From Pisaster brevispinus (taxonomy: Eukaryota; Echinodermata; Asteroidea; Forcipulatida; Asteriidae), in NCBI GenBank assembly GCA_023634235.1, contig JAMKCF010000018.1, forward strand, positions 12,474,768-12,538,767: 64,000 nt of DNA. Direction: 5' to 3'. The notes below the pieces were generated by a model, which saw only the letters and a list, made by a program, of their open reading frames with translations, did not search any database and had not been told where the DNA came from. Positions 37,501-52,500 of the stretch are shown here, in pieces. Position numbers and translations under genes: made by a program. Each line of letters begins with the position of its first letter. Position 1 is the stretch's first letter.

Positions 37501-40500
37501 CAACTATAAAGGTCTCATCATCTCAACTATAGAGGTCTCATCATCTCAACTATAAAGGTCTTATCATCTCAACTATAAAGGTCTTATCCTCTCAACTATA
37601 AAGGTCTCATCATCTCAACTATAAAGGTCTCATCATCTCAACTATAGAGGTCTCATCATCTCAACTATAGAGGTCTCATCATCTCAACTATAGAGGTCTT
37701 ATCCTCTCAACTATAAAGGTCTCATCATCTCAACTATAAAGGTCTCATCATCTCAACTATAGAGGTCTCATCATCTCAACTATAAAGGTCTCATCATCTC
37801 AACTATAAAGGTCTTATCATCTCAACTATAAAGGTCTTATCCTCTTAACTATAAAGGTCTCATCATCTCAACTATAAAGGTCTCATCATCTCAACTATAG
37901 AGGTATTATCTATCATCGGTATTTATAAATAACCTATCCTGTATTCCTTTTTAAAGGGTACAGTCGACTCTCGTTAATACGAGGTCCGCCGGACTGGCCC
38001 GTTTTCCTCGTATTATTCGAACCTCGTCTTAAACGCAGTGCACTATTTACACGTACTAACATGTATACACACGTTGTCATAGTGCATGCTTTACACACGT
38101 GTCTAGGCTAGAACGGAGCGGTTTGCTTTTTAGTAAAGTTCTTACGAGCATCATGTACACAAAAATATCACTGATAAATGCATTTTTGTTGACTAAGATC
38201 TTAAAAATTTAATATGTGACATAACTCAAGATAAAAATCAAAGCATAGTGATGTCAAACTTGCCGTTCATGTGACCATGATGTGACAGATTCGATACTGC
38301 ATAGCGCCTATGCTGAACGTTGTTTTCCCTGGTAGCCGTCAGCGTGTAAGCGAAGTAGCATTTTAAGCAAAGGTTACCAGCAAAATGTTTCTGGTTTTTT
38401 AGATCAGACAGAACCGCATGGCCGATACGATAAATAGTTTGGCAACAAAAATTATTTACGAACCTTGACTACACGCAACAATATTTTTAAGATCTCGCTA
38501 CAAAAGTATGGAAAAACATTACTTTTTGTCATCATGGGGCTGCAAACCTTGTATTATCCGTGTTCTCGTTACGACCGTGCTCGTATCTTCCGTTTTTTTA
38601 AGACATAGAAACACGCATGGGACAGTTCAGGACCGGTGAAATACCTCGTATAAACTGGCGTCTCGTATCATCCGAGCTCGTATTAACGAGAGTCGACTGT
38701 ATATACTGACCTTTCAATTTTTTACGCATGTGCAGTCTGCCAGTAAGGGAACGTCTTTTGAAAGCTTCTAACTGGCTACTGTCTAGTACCTTACCAGGAC
38801 TTGTGTTGTAGCCATAGTTGATGAATGAAGATGTAGATGAATCTGAAAATCATATCATACATTATGATTAACAAATACAGCTGGACATAAATTGATACAC
38901 CAATGCAAAAAGGCCATGGCCCAACTTCATGGTCTGTACCAATTATTACCAACATTACATTTTTAACAGATTGTCCATGGTAACTGGTTTTAAAGAAATT
39001 TATTTGGTAAAGATGCCTTTTTTCAAATCAAAAACTTATCGGTACCATTAACCATGTAACAAATGATTTGTCCACACTGACACTGTTCATTAACACAGAG
39101 CTAAGTTCAATTAAAAAAAATAAAAATAAAAAAAATAAAAATAACAAACTAGACATTCAGTTTTTGTTTACAACAAAAACAAGGTGTTCGTGATCGATGT
39201 CATCTAATTATGATTGAATTATATTTTATTTTATCAACCCGATTTGTGGTGCAGGAGTAAGATTTTGTTCCAATATAAATCTTCAACTTCCGGTTTGAAC
39301 CAAAACTTAGGTCAAATGAGGTCATATTGTGTAGTGCTAGGTAAGTCCTAGGAGCCCTTTGTAATGCCGTGTAGTTAATAAAAATCCAATGTGTGGTTCA
39401 GGGGTTATGATTATATCAAATTTGATCTTCCGGTTTGTACCGGAAGTCAAGGTCAAATTGGGTCGCTTTCTGTGTGTCATTTCTTTAGTTGATAAATACT
39501 TTCCCAATGATTTAAAGATTTATAAAAAAACAATGTGTGCTTTAGAAGTTATGAATTTTTGAAACATTAATTTTTAACTTCCGGTTTGAACCAGGAAGTT
39601 AGGAGCTCTTTCTGATGACGTATACATTATAAAAATACAAGTTGTTGAGGAGTTATTATTTTTTTATTATTAATTTCATCTTCCGGTTTGAACCGGAAGT
39701 CAAGGTCAAACGTGGTAAAATTCTGTGTATCGTTTCTTAAATTGTTACACACCACCCTAATGATGCATAGATTGTAAAAATACAATGTGTGGTTCAGAAG
39801 TTATGATTTTTTGAAACATTAAATTTCAAACAGGTCACAATTTGTGTAGCGCTTGTTTAATTTATCAATACCGTTCAGACGACGTATGGATTGTAACAAT
39901 CCAATGTGTGGTTAAGGAGTTATAAATTTTCCAACTATTACACGGACTATCATATTTGGGTGTGCAATATACAATGAAATTGCGAGCGACGCCAAATGTA
40001 TTCCTTTATGTAGCTTTACAGTGTCAATATAGACATGTTAACTCAAACCACACGCGCAATGTACATGTGGCTGTATGGACGTGTAGCGAGACCTTAACTA
40101 CCCGTGCATCATACACGTGCGTGGCTGGTACAGGTTTGACTTACATTGCATTTACGTGTAGGCCTACACTACCGTGTGTTGTCGTACAAAGAGGTTCAAC
40201 AGACACGTGCGCTTTGACGTCAAGTTTTAACCAAATGTAAAGGTTAAAATGTTACCATATCTGTGCAAAAGTTTCGGCAGGATAACTCATCTATATTCCG
40301 ATGCAAAATTTACGTTAAAATATTACATAGTTTTTGAGATATGAATATTTGAAATTTTCACCTTCCGGTTTGAACCAGAAGTCAGGGTCAAATGGGATCA
40401 TGTTGTGTGTAGCGTTTGTTGAACGACCTATCCGATGATGTGTAGATTGTAAAAGTCCAACGTGTGGTTCATGAGTTATGATTTTTTACAATTTTTAAAC

Positions 40501-43500
40501 TTTGATTTAATGTAATTCAATACCCGATGACGTCATCATGACATCACCAAGGTTGTGTCGTCTTGATACTGCGATTCAATTGTCTGATGAGTTTCAACGT
40601 TCAATTCAATTTCAATCTTGAGTTATGCTGTACAAAAGCCCAAAACATGACTTTTTGAAGGAAAACAATTGAAGGTAAACTTCAACCTAGGGTAACGACC
40701 CGGAAGTAAAGGTCATACAATTTTGGCGTTAACTTTCAAATGTTGCCCCAATCTTGATCTATCAGATGCCAAACTTTGAACATCATAGCTTTCAAATTCA
40801 ATGAAATACAGCGAATAGAAAATGGTCATTTTTCAACTTTGAAAACCTTGTAATTCGACACCCGATGGCATCATCATGACGTCATCAAGTCTGTGCCGTC
40901 CTCATATTAAGGTTCAATTGTCTGATGAGTTTCAAGGTTCAATTCAGTTTTGAACTTGAGTTATGCTTTAGAGAAGAGTTTGACGGAAGAAGAAGATGGA
41001 GAAGAAAAAAATAAACCGGAACAATATCAAGAGGTGTTCGTGCACATCTCGCACAAACACCTAAAAAGTTCGCAAAAAACAAGAGTAAAAGCCACTCTTG
41101 GTATGGGCTACAAGAAGAAAAAACTTGAGATGAAAAAACACCTCAGGGCAACTGAAGGTTGACATTAAATTGTGAGTTTGTAAAGTTATAAATGAAGTTG
41201 GAATCTCTACTTTTGGGTAATAAAAAGCAAATCTAGTAAAGTGTCTCTGACAATGACAGTGTAAAATTAACATGGCTATTGGAACAACTTCTTTATAACT
41301 GCTATAAATTCCTGGTAAAGAATACACGAATGCTTCAAAGAAAAGAAGACAAAGGAAACTTGCAAGATGAACCAAAAAAACCTAGTTGAATTTTTAGTTT
41401 TTAGTACAACAGAAAACACAAAAGCTACGAAAGGGAGTTTAGAGATGTTTTGTTTGTGGTAGTACTTGAGCAAATCTTTTAAGAATTTTGGAGGCTCTGA
41501 AAAGTCATGAATATATCATTATAATTAAGCACAGTTGGGGATCATGCTTTTTCTAATTGCCAAGATAAATATTCAGGAAATGTCTATGTTCAAAACTTGT
41601 CTGGAATCCTACCTACTCTCAAGACCTTACTGTATGGTGCTATGAGCATCGAGCAGCAACAATTAGATTGGTGCCAATAAATCTAATGAATGATAGATTG
41701 ATTGATTTTTTGGCCAGTTATGGTCTGATTATTTTGACTAGAGCTTTATTCACCTAAACTAAAGCACATTGACTATGTACATTACCTCTACTGGATTCAT
41801 CAGCCCCTTCCCTGTAGTTCTCTCGTCTGATTCCTCTCTTGACAGCATTCTGTTGTTTCTTAGCTCCAGAACTTTTCCTAGCGACAGGTCTGCTTTCTTG
41901 ACTGCTAGTTGAGTTTTTTCCTGATCTATCTGTACTGTAGTCGTTGAGTCCACTTTTATGTACATAAGAGCCAATGAGACCATCTGATTTGCCTGTGCTC
42001 CTTCCATTATCCTCTGGTGTTAGTGTATCTCTTGGTTCTGCTAGAGTACTATTTACCCACGCTTCAACTTTACTCTGAGAAGAAGCTTTCTCAGGAAACT
42101 CTACTGACCTGTAATCGTGACAACGACAACAAACAACTCAGTGTTGATGAGTGAAGTGCAAAAGCAAAACACCCTCAGGAGTTATGCAACCATAGTGACA
42201 TCGGCAGTATAACTTGGCTCAGCTAACCAGTGAGAATGCAAAAAAGGTCACAAACTCTTATTAGCTTGGATCTGGATCCTATGGGCACTTCCTTTGGGTA
42301 CACTTTCAACATGCCTTTGTTTGCTTAAAACTAATAGAACTACATAATTTGATACTCGAGTATCCTTTTGAAGGTACTAATACTGATACTCAATTAAAAA
42401 AGGACTCGTACTTGAAGTCACATACTCAATACTTGACTAAAATGTACTCGGACTCATTTGCATCTAGTCAAAATACCACTTTCCTCCACGCGTAAATGTT
42501 TGATACAAGGCATTACAAGAATTGATTACATGTCACTGTACTATGCAGTGCAATGGCTGCCAAGGTAGAATCTGAGTATAGACCATTTGTAGAAAATGAA
42601 CCCCTGAAACTAGACGATTGCAAGCTGTGCATGTGTTTATGATGGACTGTATAGACCTATATCGTGGTGTGGCCATCTTGATTTTTTTCCAATCCAAATC
42701 ATTGTGACCAAACCGAGGCTGGAAGAAGAAAAAGTCTGGTTCCGATGGATATTGGCATTCATTAACTGTTGTTGGACACAGGGAACATGACCAAGATGGT
42801 GGCGGCATGATAAGGGTCTATAGGGTTTAACTGTGTGCTTCAAAGTTACTGAGGTCCGAAGTTATTTCTCACTTGTGCTTTGGTTACTTTTCAAGTAGTA
42901 TTACATCTCCGAAAAATTCCTATTTAGTTTCAGCTAACTTAGTTGCAGCTGCTGCAGCTGTTTTTGTGTACCATTTGTAAAAGAAGCACACATTATCATA
43001 AAGAAGTTTGTCAATAACCTACAAATGTGTTTGTGTTTTATAGTTTATTTTGCAGTATATGTAATTCCCCCCTCCATACTTGTACATCCAAGTACATGGT
43101 ACTTGGCTGTTTGACTTAGTACTCAGATGTCAGCGTACTTGGTACTTGGCTGTTTGACTTAGTGCTCGAATGTCAGAGTACTTGGTTCTTGGCTGTTTGA
43201 CTTAGTGCTTGGATGTCAGAGTACTTGGTACTTGGCTGTCTGAATTAGTGCTCGGATGTCAGAGTACTTGGTACTTGGCTGTTTGACTTAGTACTCGAAT
43301 GTCAGAGTACTTGGTACTTGGCTGTTTGACTTAGTGCTCGAATGTCAGAGTACTTGGTACTTGGCTGTCTGAATTAGTGCTCGGATGTCAGAGTACTTGG
43401 TACTTGGCTGTTTGACTTAGTACTCGGATGCCAGAGTACTTGGCTGTTTGACTTAGTGCTCGGATGTCAGAGTACTTGGTACTTGGCTGTTTGACTTAAT

Positions 43501-46500
43501 ACTCAAATGTCAGAGTACTTGGTACTTGGCTGTTTGACTTAGTGCTCGGATGTCAGAGTACTTGGTACTTGGCTGTTTGACTTAGTGCTTGGATGTCAGA
43601 GTACTTGGTACTTGGCTGTTTGACTTAATACTCGGATGTCAGAGTACTTGGTATTTGGCTGTTTGACTTAGTACTCGGATGTAATCATACTCATATGTAA
43701 TCATACTCAAGTATATATCAGCCAACTTTGTACTCAGAAATACTTCGTACTTGGCTTAAAATTCAAATAATGTTTTTTTTTTTAGACAAAGACAACAAAA
43801 ATGTCTCCTACTGCTTTGTGGTTGCCAAATTTAATCTAGCGTTTTATGCACACACATACCCAATGCAGAATCTCTCTCTTATGTATTTATAACTCACATT
43901 ATTTAAAGAGTACATACAGTGTACATACAATGTACATAGCTTTTCTACTTACCTTTCAAACTGATCTACAGAGTTAATCAAACTTAGTTGCAATTATTTT
44001 TGGAGCCAGATGAAAATTCCCTTTTTGTTTCTCACTGAATGAGTTTTCTTCTTTTTAAATATTTTTGTATATGCCATAATCAGCGAAAAACAGCACTGCT
44101 GTTTATTGGTAAGGTTTGCATGAACTTTACAACCATTCTTTGTGTTTCCTTAACCAAAGACCTCAAGGTAGAGAGTTCATATCTGTGAAATGTTAATTGA
44201 ATTCTCCATTGTTTTTATATATATGTATTGTTGCTGTTTCAGTTGAATTGAAACTGTATGTAATCAATTAAATGATGTAAATCTTATATATGATATTTTA
44301 AGCAGAGCTCCAATTGGAACCAGTATTAACTGTTTGGGGACACTTGGGATAAAGCACTGCAATACATTTCTACTTACATGTATCAACAAACTACATGTCA
44401 AGCAGCCACTCTGTATGTGTGCTTCATAGAGCTATACATGTTGATTAAAGCGCAAACTTGCCCTCATACATGCACACGTTTTGCAAAAACCTCCTAGATG
44501 CAGACAAGTTGCATAAATGCATGTGATTACACACAACGGTTTAATTTGAAGAGAGTTTTTCTGGAGTTTTTCTGGAGATTGGATGCTTCACCAGATGATG
44601 AGGGGAGCAAAATCTGGTTTCAAAATGAATCTGTTTGAAAAATCGCCACATCATGCACTCAGATATCTGAGCGAAAGCATGTTAAATTGGCACAATGGCA
44701 TACATGGGTTGGTTACACTCTTAGCCTAGTACATGTACATGTACAAACATTAACAGATTGCCCATTCACATTCGCAGCATATTTCATTTGACGATACATA
44801 GAAAAGAACAAACGCACTTATATGCAAACAGCCTTACAAAATCTCAAACTTTTACATAAGTTTGTACAAACATGAATGCTCCCACACATCTTCAAATCAC
44901 AAGGCAAGTTAGCACTCTACTTAATATAGCTTGATGGTGTCATCACATTGAATGTACGGTGCAGGCAAACCAGTATAAAACTCAATATGAAATTCTAACC
45001 TTAATTCTAGTGGAATTCTAACCATATTTACAGATGTGCAGGTATTGTCGTGCTAATGTTCCAACCCTGTTTTCGTTTGTTACATATCTTTTCATGCTAT
45101 TAGTTTCCCACCACGTTTACACATGTATATTTTGTTGTGATACATATGAATTATTAATGGCATATTGTTAAGAGCTTTACATTGATCTCTGTGTTGGATT
45201 CCTTGCATGAGTGAGTGAGATGTCCTCTTCTTTATGTTGAAATAAATCAGGTGCCCAATCTGACTTTAGTGACGATCAGTTTACAGTGTTAGTAAATCAA
45301 TTAAATTATGACATAGACTTATAACATTAAGATTCATTAGTAGTGTTTAACCACGTCACCAGACCTAACTTCTATCATGGACCAGAAATGCAACACACAT
45401 CATTTCTAACACGAACATTCAATGCCTGCTTGGATATAGTGAAGGTATGCTGCTAGACCAAATCACAACACTTGCCCAAAATTGCAGTAGTACATGTAGG
45501 TAGAAGCTTGCAGTGCCGATGAAGGATGATAATGAGACTATAAGAGATGGCATTCACTACTATAGATCAACAAGAGCTCACTAATCTGGGTTTGATCGCA
45601 AGGAGAGGGGGGGGGGGAAACCCCATCGGATGACGACCAGGACTAACACAGACTGCACTACATCTATGAAGTAAGGGAATCTAATGGTCATTGACAAACA
45701 GCACCAATAGATGAGTGACCCAAATTATACTACAGAGTTAAATTCAACACACACAGCCAAGGCGAAGTCCACAAGCCTGAGAACTCAGCTTTGCCATACA
45801 GCATTGAGTGTTTATGGTGTTAGGAGGGGATCTAGGATCACTGTATGAGAATGAACTCACTGAAGAAGAAACCTAAGATTTATATAAATATCTAGAGTCT
45901 AGAAATGAAAGATTTCGCCAAGTTCACGATGCCAAGGAGGAAGACATAAGTCCCAAACCAGTTTCACAGTGTTCAGCGTAGGTGTGGCTTAATAGGTTGT
46001 GCAAAAGGCTCCTTCTGAATATGGAAATGTATACATTACGCTGGTTAGCGCTGGTCCCTAGAACGATCCAGGGTAAGACATGTGCCAACATGGCTGGAGG
46101 GTCATTGGAAGGTTGATGCAAAAAAAGAGAACTAAGCAATTCCAGATAATATCAAATCAATCATTGATCTTTGTGATGTGAGGTTGGTAACAATACTATA
46201 GCCATACCACTACCATGCTTATTGTGCTATTGCTGTACTGAGTACCATGCAATTTCCATGTTTATATCATGTTAATGTCATGCTCATATTTAACAAAATA
46301 ATACGATGGTTATTATGCAGCACTATTAACATCCACAGTTTTAGGTACAGAAAGGGTTATGAAGAGCATGTGGTGTAAACACCCAAGAATACAATAAACA
46401 GTAACAATTATATAAAAACCATTACAAAACCCACTACACGTAAGAGGACAGACTGTAAGCCAACTATGTCTATTAATTTTAGCATTCAATTTGGAGCTAA

Positions 46501-49500
46501 ACATGAAGCCAACATACACTGAATCTTACCAACAACTTCCCTCAACCATACTACCAGTCCCTTGCTCAGATTGCAGCTGCCTACGAAACACCATCTTAGT
46601 AGCCGTGCTATCACCACTTTGACCTTTGACCCTATTATTATGGCAACCATTACCATGAGGAATAAACAGGGAAGTTGTCACATTATTAAACACAAACTGT
46701 GTTCATTTTTATACAGCATTTAAAAAACTGAAATCAACAATTTGATTCCATACTATGAATGCGAGCAAACAAATAGCTAGGGACAACCACAAAACAGACA
46801 CCTGTAGTGGTTGCGATGAAGAAAATCAACGCAGGAAAGACTTTGGTGCATACTGGATAATGACAAACTTCAATGTCACTCATAGGGAAGGGCTTCAATT
46901 GAACAGCCAATTGATTGCCATGGACCTGCTGGACAATGTCTGTGTGAAAAGAGGTTAATGTGTAGACTACCTGTGATCAGTGTTGTCATTATATCATTAA
47001 GAACGAGGAGTGATACATGTAGATGTGTTCTCTGTACACAGAGTAAAGACGTGCTAGTTACAAAAACAGAGTCATGTAAAGTTCAACTTCATATTACAAT
47101 AGGATCTAAGCACAAGTACCAATCTACAAATAGCAGAATGTGTAGGGTATTAGAAAAGAATGGGAAAGGATGATTGAAAAGTTTCACAATAATTTGGATA
47201 CATAAAACGACGAAGGGATGAGATTAGTAGTTTTAGGGAGTGTTTTGGTTAGACTAAGGATTAAGCAAAGAAAAAGTAAATAACTAAAACAGAAATAAAT
47301 TACTATAAGGGTATTCATTTAAGTGCATATATTCTTGGACATTTCTTATTGACAGCATCTTTTTATCACTAGTTTTTGTAAAACACATTCAGAATTATTA
47401 TCTATATTTGAGATTAAGTTGATCAAATGCAGGATTAATCAGTTAAATCTCTTAGGCAATGTTAAACAAATTATATGAAATTAAATTCTGCCATTTATTT
47501 TTGCAATTGTATTTAGCAGAACTGCCAACTTAATCTCTGAAAGTCGACCTCATCCGCACATGACAGCTTTTGTATTTCATCCAGCATGTCCATGCCCTAC
47601 TCATGAAGTTGTCACTTACATGTACTAACTGACTAACTTGTAACATGTAATGTACAGTGATGAGAGGCTGTGTGTAGATTGTATCAGAATATCAGTAGCC
47701 AATAGATGCTATACTTACAGAACAACACTGTCATCAGAATGGTTCTCCACATCTACAGCAATAGATGAGATGTCGCTATCATCAGTTCCTACATGGTACT
47801 CCTCATCAGATGTTAGGCTATGAAACGAACAGACAAAACCCAAAACAAAACAATAATAAATAAGATCAAAGATTGTTATTACTAAGAAAGTTTGTACCAT
47901 TTCTTTTCTCACAAGAAATACACCTGCAACATAAACCTGGCTAAGGTATTCTATATGCAAACACTGTGTTGAAGCAGAAGAGCTTTTACTGATTAATGGG
48001 TGTCTCTAAGGTGCTCTTAATATTTGACTTTTGACCTTTTTATGGCGAGTAGACATCATAGATACCAGATAATAACTATTTTACACTTAGACACGGCATC
48101 TTGGTCAATAGTCGACACACAGAAACTGTGCGGTTTTGTCATCTTAGATCTCGCACACAAAGACTTCATGGCTTTGCAGTGAATGTTTTGCTTGTGAATG
48201 GAAGCTACCAGAATCCTTGAGGTTTGGCATGGTCGAAATGTCATTAAGTTATTGGATCAATTCACTAAGATGCCACCTCTGTCGACCACATTGAGTATCT
48301 CTTTGCCTATCATTTTTTTTTAACCCAGGGTTGTGGGTTTGCTTTTTTCTCTTATTTTACTTTATTTGCTAAACTTGTCTTTTTTATTTTATTTTTTTAA
48401 ATTTTTGTTGTTTTTTCCTTTCTTTTTATAAAATTTTTGCTTTTATTTATTTAATTATCTATTTATTTATTTATTTATTTATTAATAATTAATGTTAATT
48501 GATATTAATTATTAATTGATATTAGATATTAATTATGCAATCAGCTCGAAAGGCTGATTCAGCACCACAGACAACCATAACTGGAGCAACTGCACCTCAG
48601 GGAACTTCAAGTTCAACTAGATTGTCATAATTTTCACTCCCACTTTCCTCTAAGCTGCTTGACAATCCAGAAGAGTCATTTAAAAAGGCGACATCCTCGG
48701 ACACAACGTCAATATCTTCCCAACATTAATTACTACAAGGGTCTACAATGATCATGTAGTTTGTAACTGGCCTTTGGGTCATTGTCTATGGTAGTTCAAG
48801 TGCATTATCGTGCATACAACTGAACCGCATCAGGCCAAGCTGTAAAATGGCTTATACACATGAAGAAAGTAAAATCCCCAAATCCCTTGCAAATCACATT
48901 GCTGATTATGTACATATGTTGGATCGCCATTTAAAGAGTCCCATTCACAGTTGTCTTGATTGGAAAGTGAGAAGTTCAGGGTGTATTTGAGGTTCTGTAT
49001 GAGTTTGTAAGCAGGTCCAAATCAACTAGCCATCACTGATGTGACAAGTTCTCTGTAACAAGGTTTTTATGGCCTTAGGTCCTGTTTTGAGTGTGAGGTT
49101 AGAGACTCACAATAATGGTTTACTATTTCCTGTGGACTCCATCTATCATGTTTATTGGAAAAAAATATATATATATGTTAGAGCAGCTTAGAGCCACCCT
49201 TTTAAATTCTTGGTTTATGTAAAGCAATAAAATGTAAAATTGCAATGAAATTTGTTATAGCATAAAGAAATGCACAAAAAACACTATAATTGTCTTTTGG
49301 GCAAACATGGTTCAAAAAAGCAGTTTGCACTTATGATTAGCGACAAGGGTAATAATGATGTTGACTTACCATTGCTCTGAGCTGCTGGAGGCAGATGAGC
49401 TGGACTCCTTGGTGTCAGATATCCCTTCATCTTCCATAACATCACTCTCATATCCCTCTTTGCTATTCTCTACAATCTCTGCAGGTAGATTCCCAACAAC

Positions 49501-52500
49501 AACATAGTTCACTTCATTCTATTAATGTTATCCAGCATTTACATTCTACTTTTATATTCCGTAACTTACTGTGAAAGAATGTCAACTTATTTAACTGATG
49601 CAGTATTGATGTTTTAATTGCATTACAGTGGGTAAACAGAATCATTTGAATATAATAATAATAATTATAACTAGATCTTATATAGCGCATTTTACAATCA
49701 TGCCCTGGTCATTGGGCCAATAGCATTCCTTTAATCTTTCTCAGCTCCCTGGGGAGTATACAGCCTCGGGCTACCGTGGCCCTCCGAAGGCTTTTTCAAA
49801 CACAATATCAAGCTCTACATTCACAGGTACACATTTATACCCGAGAGTGAAGAGAAGCAATTAGAGTAAAGAATCTTGCTCAAGAACACAAGTTTCATGG
49901 CCGGGATTTGAATCCACACCCCAATGAATTAACCACCAGAACTTGAATTTGATGTCTAAACCACTCAGCCATGACAATCTTCGGTTAAACCCTTACACCG
50001 AAGTATGATAAGCACATCAGTGACAACTCAGTCCACTCCACTTACACTGATGTGTGATAAGCACACCAGTGTCAACTAACTCCACTCCACTTACACTGAT
50101 GTGTGATAAGCACACCAGTGTCAACTCAGTCCACTCCACTTACACAGATGTGTGATAAGCACACCAGTGTCAACTCAGTCCACTCCACTTACACTGATGT
50201 GTGATAAGCACACCAGTGTCAACTTACTCCACTCCACTTACACTGATGTGTGATAAGCACACCAGTGTCAACTCAGTCCACTCCACTTACACAGATGTGT
50301 GATAAGCACACCAGTGTCAACTCAGTCCACTCCACTTACACTGATGTGTGATAAGCACACCAGTGTCAACTTACTCCACTCCACTTACACTGATGTGTGA
50401 TAAGCACACCAGTGTCAGCTCAGCACACTCCACTTACACTGATGTGTGATAAGCACACCAGTGTCAACTCAGTCCACTCCACTTACACTAAAGTGTGATA
50501 AGCACACCAGTGTCAACTTAGTCCACTCCACTTACACTGATGTGTGATAAGCACACCAGTGTCAGCTCAGGACACTCCACTTACACTGATGTGTGATAAG
50601 CACACCAGTGTCAGCTCAGGACACTCCACTTACACTGATGTGTGATAAGCACACCAGTGTCAGCTCAGGACACTCCACTTACACTGATGTGTGATAAGCA
50701 CACCAGTGTCAGCTCAGGACACTCCACTTACACTGATGTGTGATAAGCACACCAGTGTCAGCTCAGGACACTCCACTTACACTGATGGGTGATAAGCACA
50801 CCAGTGTCAACTCAGGACACTCCACTTACACTGATGTGTGATAAGCACACCAGTGTCATCTCAGGACACTCCACTTACACTGATGTGTGATAAGCACACC
50901 AGTGTCAGCTCAGGACACTCCACTTACACTGATGTGTGATAAGCACACCAGTGTCAGCTCAGGACACTCCACTTACACTGATGTGTGATAAGCACACCAG
51001 TGTCAACTCAGTCCACTCCACTTACACAGATGTGTGATAAGCACACCAGTGTCAACTCAGCACACTCCATTTACACAGATGTGTGATTAGCACACCAGTG
51101 TCAACTCAGTCCACTCTACTTACACTGATGTGTGATTAGCACACCATTGTCAACTCAGCACACTCCACTTACACAGATGTGTGATAAGCACACCAGTGTC
51201 AACTCAGCACACTCCACTTACACAGATGTGTGATAAGCACACCAGTGTCAACTCAGTCCACTCCACTTACACAGATGTGTGATAAGCACACCAGTGTCAA
51301 CTCAGCACACTCCACTTACACAAATGTGTGATTAGCACACCAGTGTCAACTCAGTCCACTCCACTTACACTAACACCGCGTTTACACTAGATCCAGAAAG
51401 GTGGATTGAGATTCGGCATTTTTTTACAACCGCAGATCAAGATCCGGTGTCGTGTTAACACCAGCGCTTGATCCGGCTCCGATCCCACTTTTGAACCGGA
51501 TGTATATTGGTCATGACGTCACCGCCGCTCGCAAAGAGCTCAAGGGTTACAGCCCGCCATTTTTTCCACGCATACATCAACAAACGTTAACCATGGAACG
51601 ATCTGTTTTGTTATTGTTAATTCGGATATTATTGGCGCAACTGCGAACAAATTTTTTACGAAGAAGAACAGCAATGGAGGAGTATGGAATGTCAAGGTTG
51701 AGACATTTTTATCGTGAACGTGATTGCAAAGGGGATTGTTTCGGCAATGAAAGCATATCATGTGCGTCCTGATGGTGGCCATGTCTGTTGTTGAGGACCA
51801 GACTCAAATTCAGCGAACAACGTGGATGAAACCCAGAACGGCTGCAGTTTGGGAACAGATGCTGCACAACCTCGATGACAACGAGTGGAAAGAACATTTT
51901 TGAATGACAAGACAGACATTCAATCTGTTATGTGATAAATTGAGACCAGCTCTGACCAAGCAAAATACAAGATTTCAAAAATCCATTTCAGTCGAAAAAT
52001 GAATAGTGGTTTCACTTTGGAGGTTGGCTACCAAGTGACCAAGGCTATTGTGCAGGTACTCCAAAAACAGTACATCAGATTTCCAAACGGAGGAGAGTTG
52101 GAGGATGTTATATGAGGCTTTGAACTCAAGTGAGGTTTTCCTCAGGTAGCCGGGGCAATTGATGGAACTCACATTCCAATAATTGCTCCAAAAGATTACC
52201 TACTGATTATTTTAACAGAAAGGCTCGTCACAGTATCGTCCTCCAGGCTGTTGCAGATTTCAAGTACAGGTATGGCTAGTTGTTCCAACAACAAACTTTC
52301 AGTGATTCACATCCTTGAATCCATTATGAAAAGAAACACCTGTTTAATGAACGTAGTATTTAGGAAAAGTTTGAAATACATATGTGTAATTGCACACGTT
52401 TCTGTTCAAGTGCTGCACCAACAATGAATGTATGTCACTATGAGTGCATTTTTAGAAGAATAATGGCACTAAAATACAAAAATGCAAAAAGTTGTTAACG

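Noticed and set aside
29250..37905. CRISPR-like array of 23-bp repeats
   Set aside because: There are no unique spacers; units follow each other directly, and the context is an animal intron.
39956..40240. 94-codon plus-strand ORF
   Set aside because: It lies inside the ACTTCCGG repeat block and shows no recognisable domain or splice partners.
41759..42007. 82-codon minus-strand ORF beginning [10 protein letters not shown]
   Set aside because: The neighbouring frame joins by phase to SETDB1 exons on both sides and runs the full 323-bp exon, so this ORF is a shadow.
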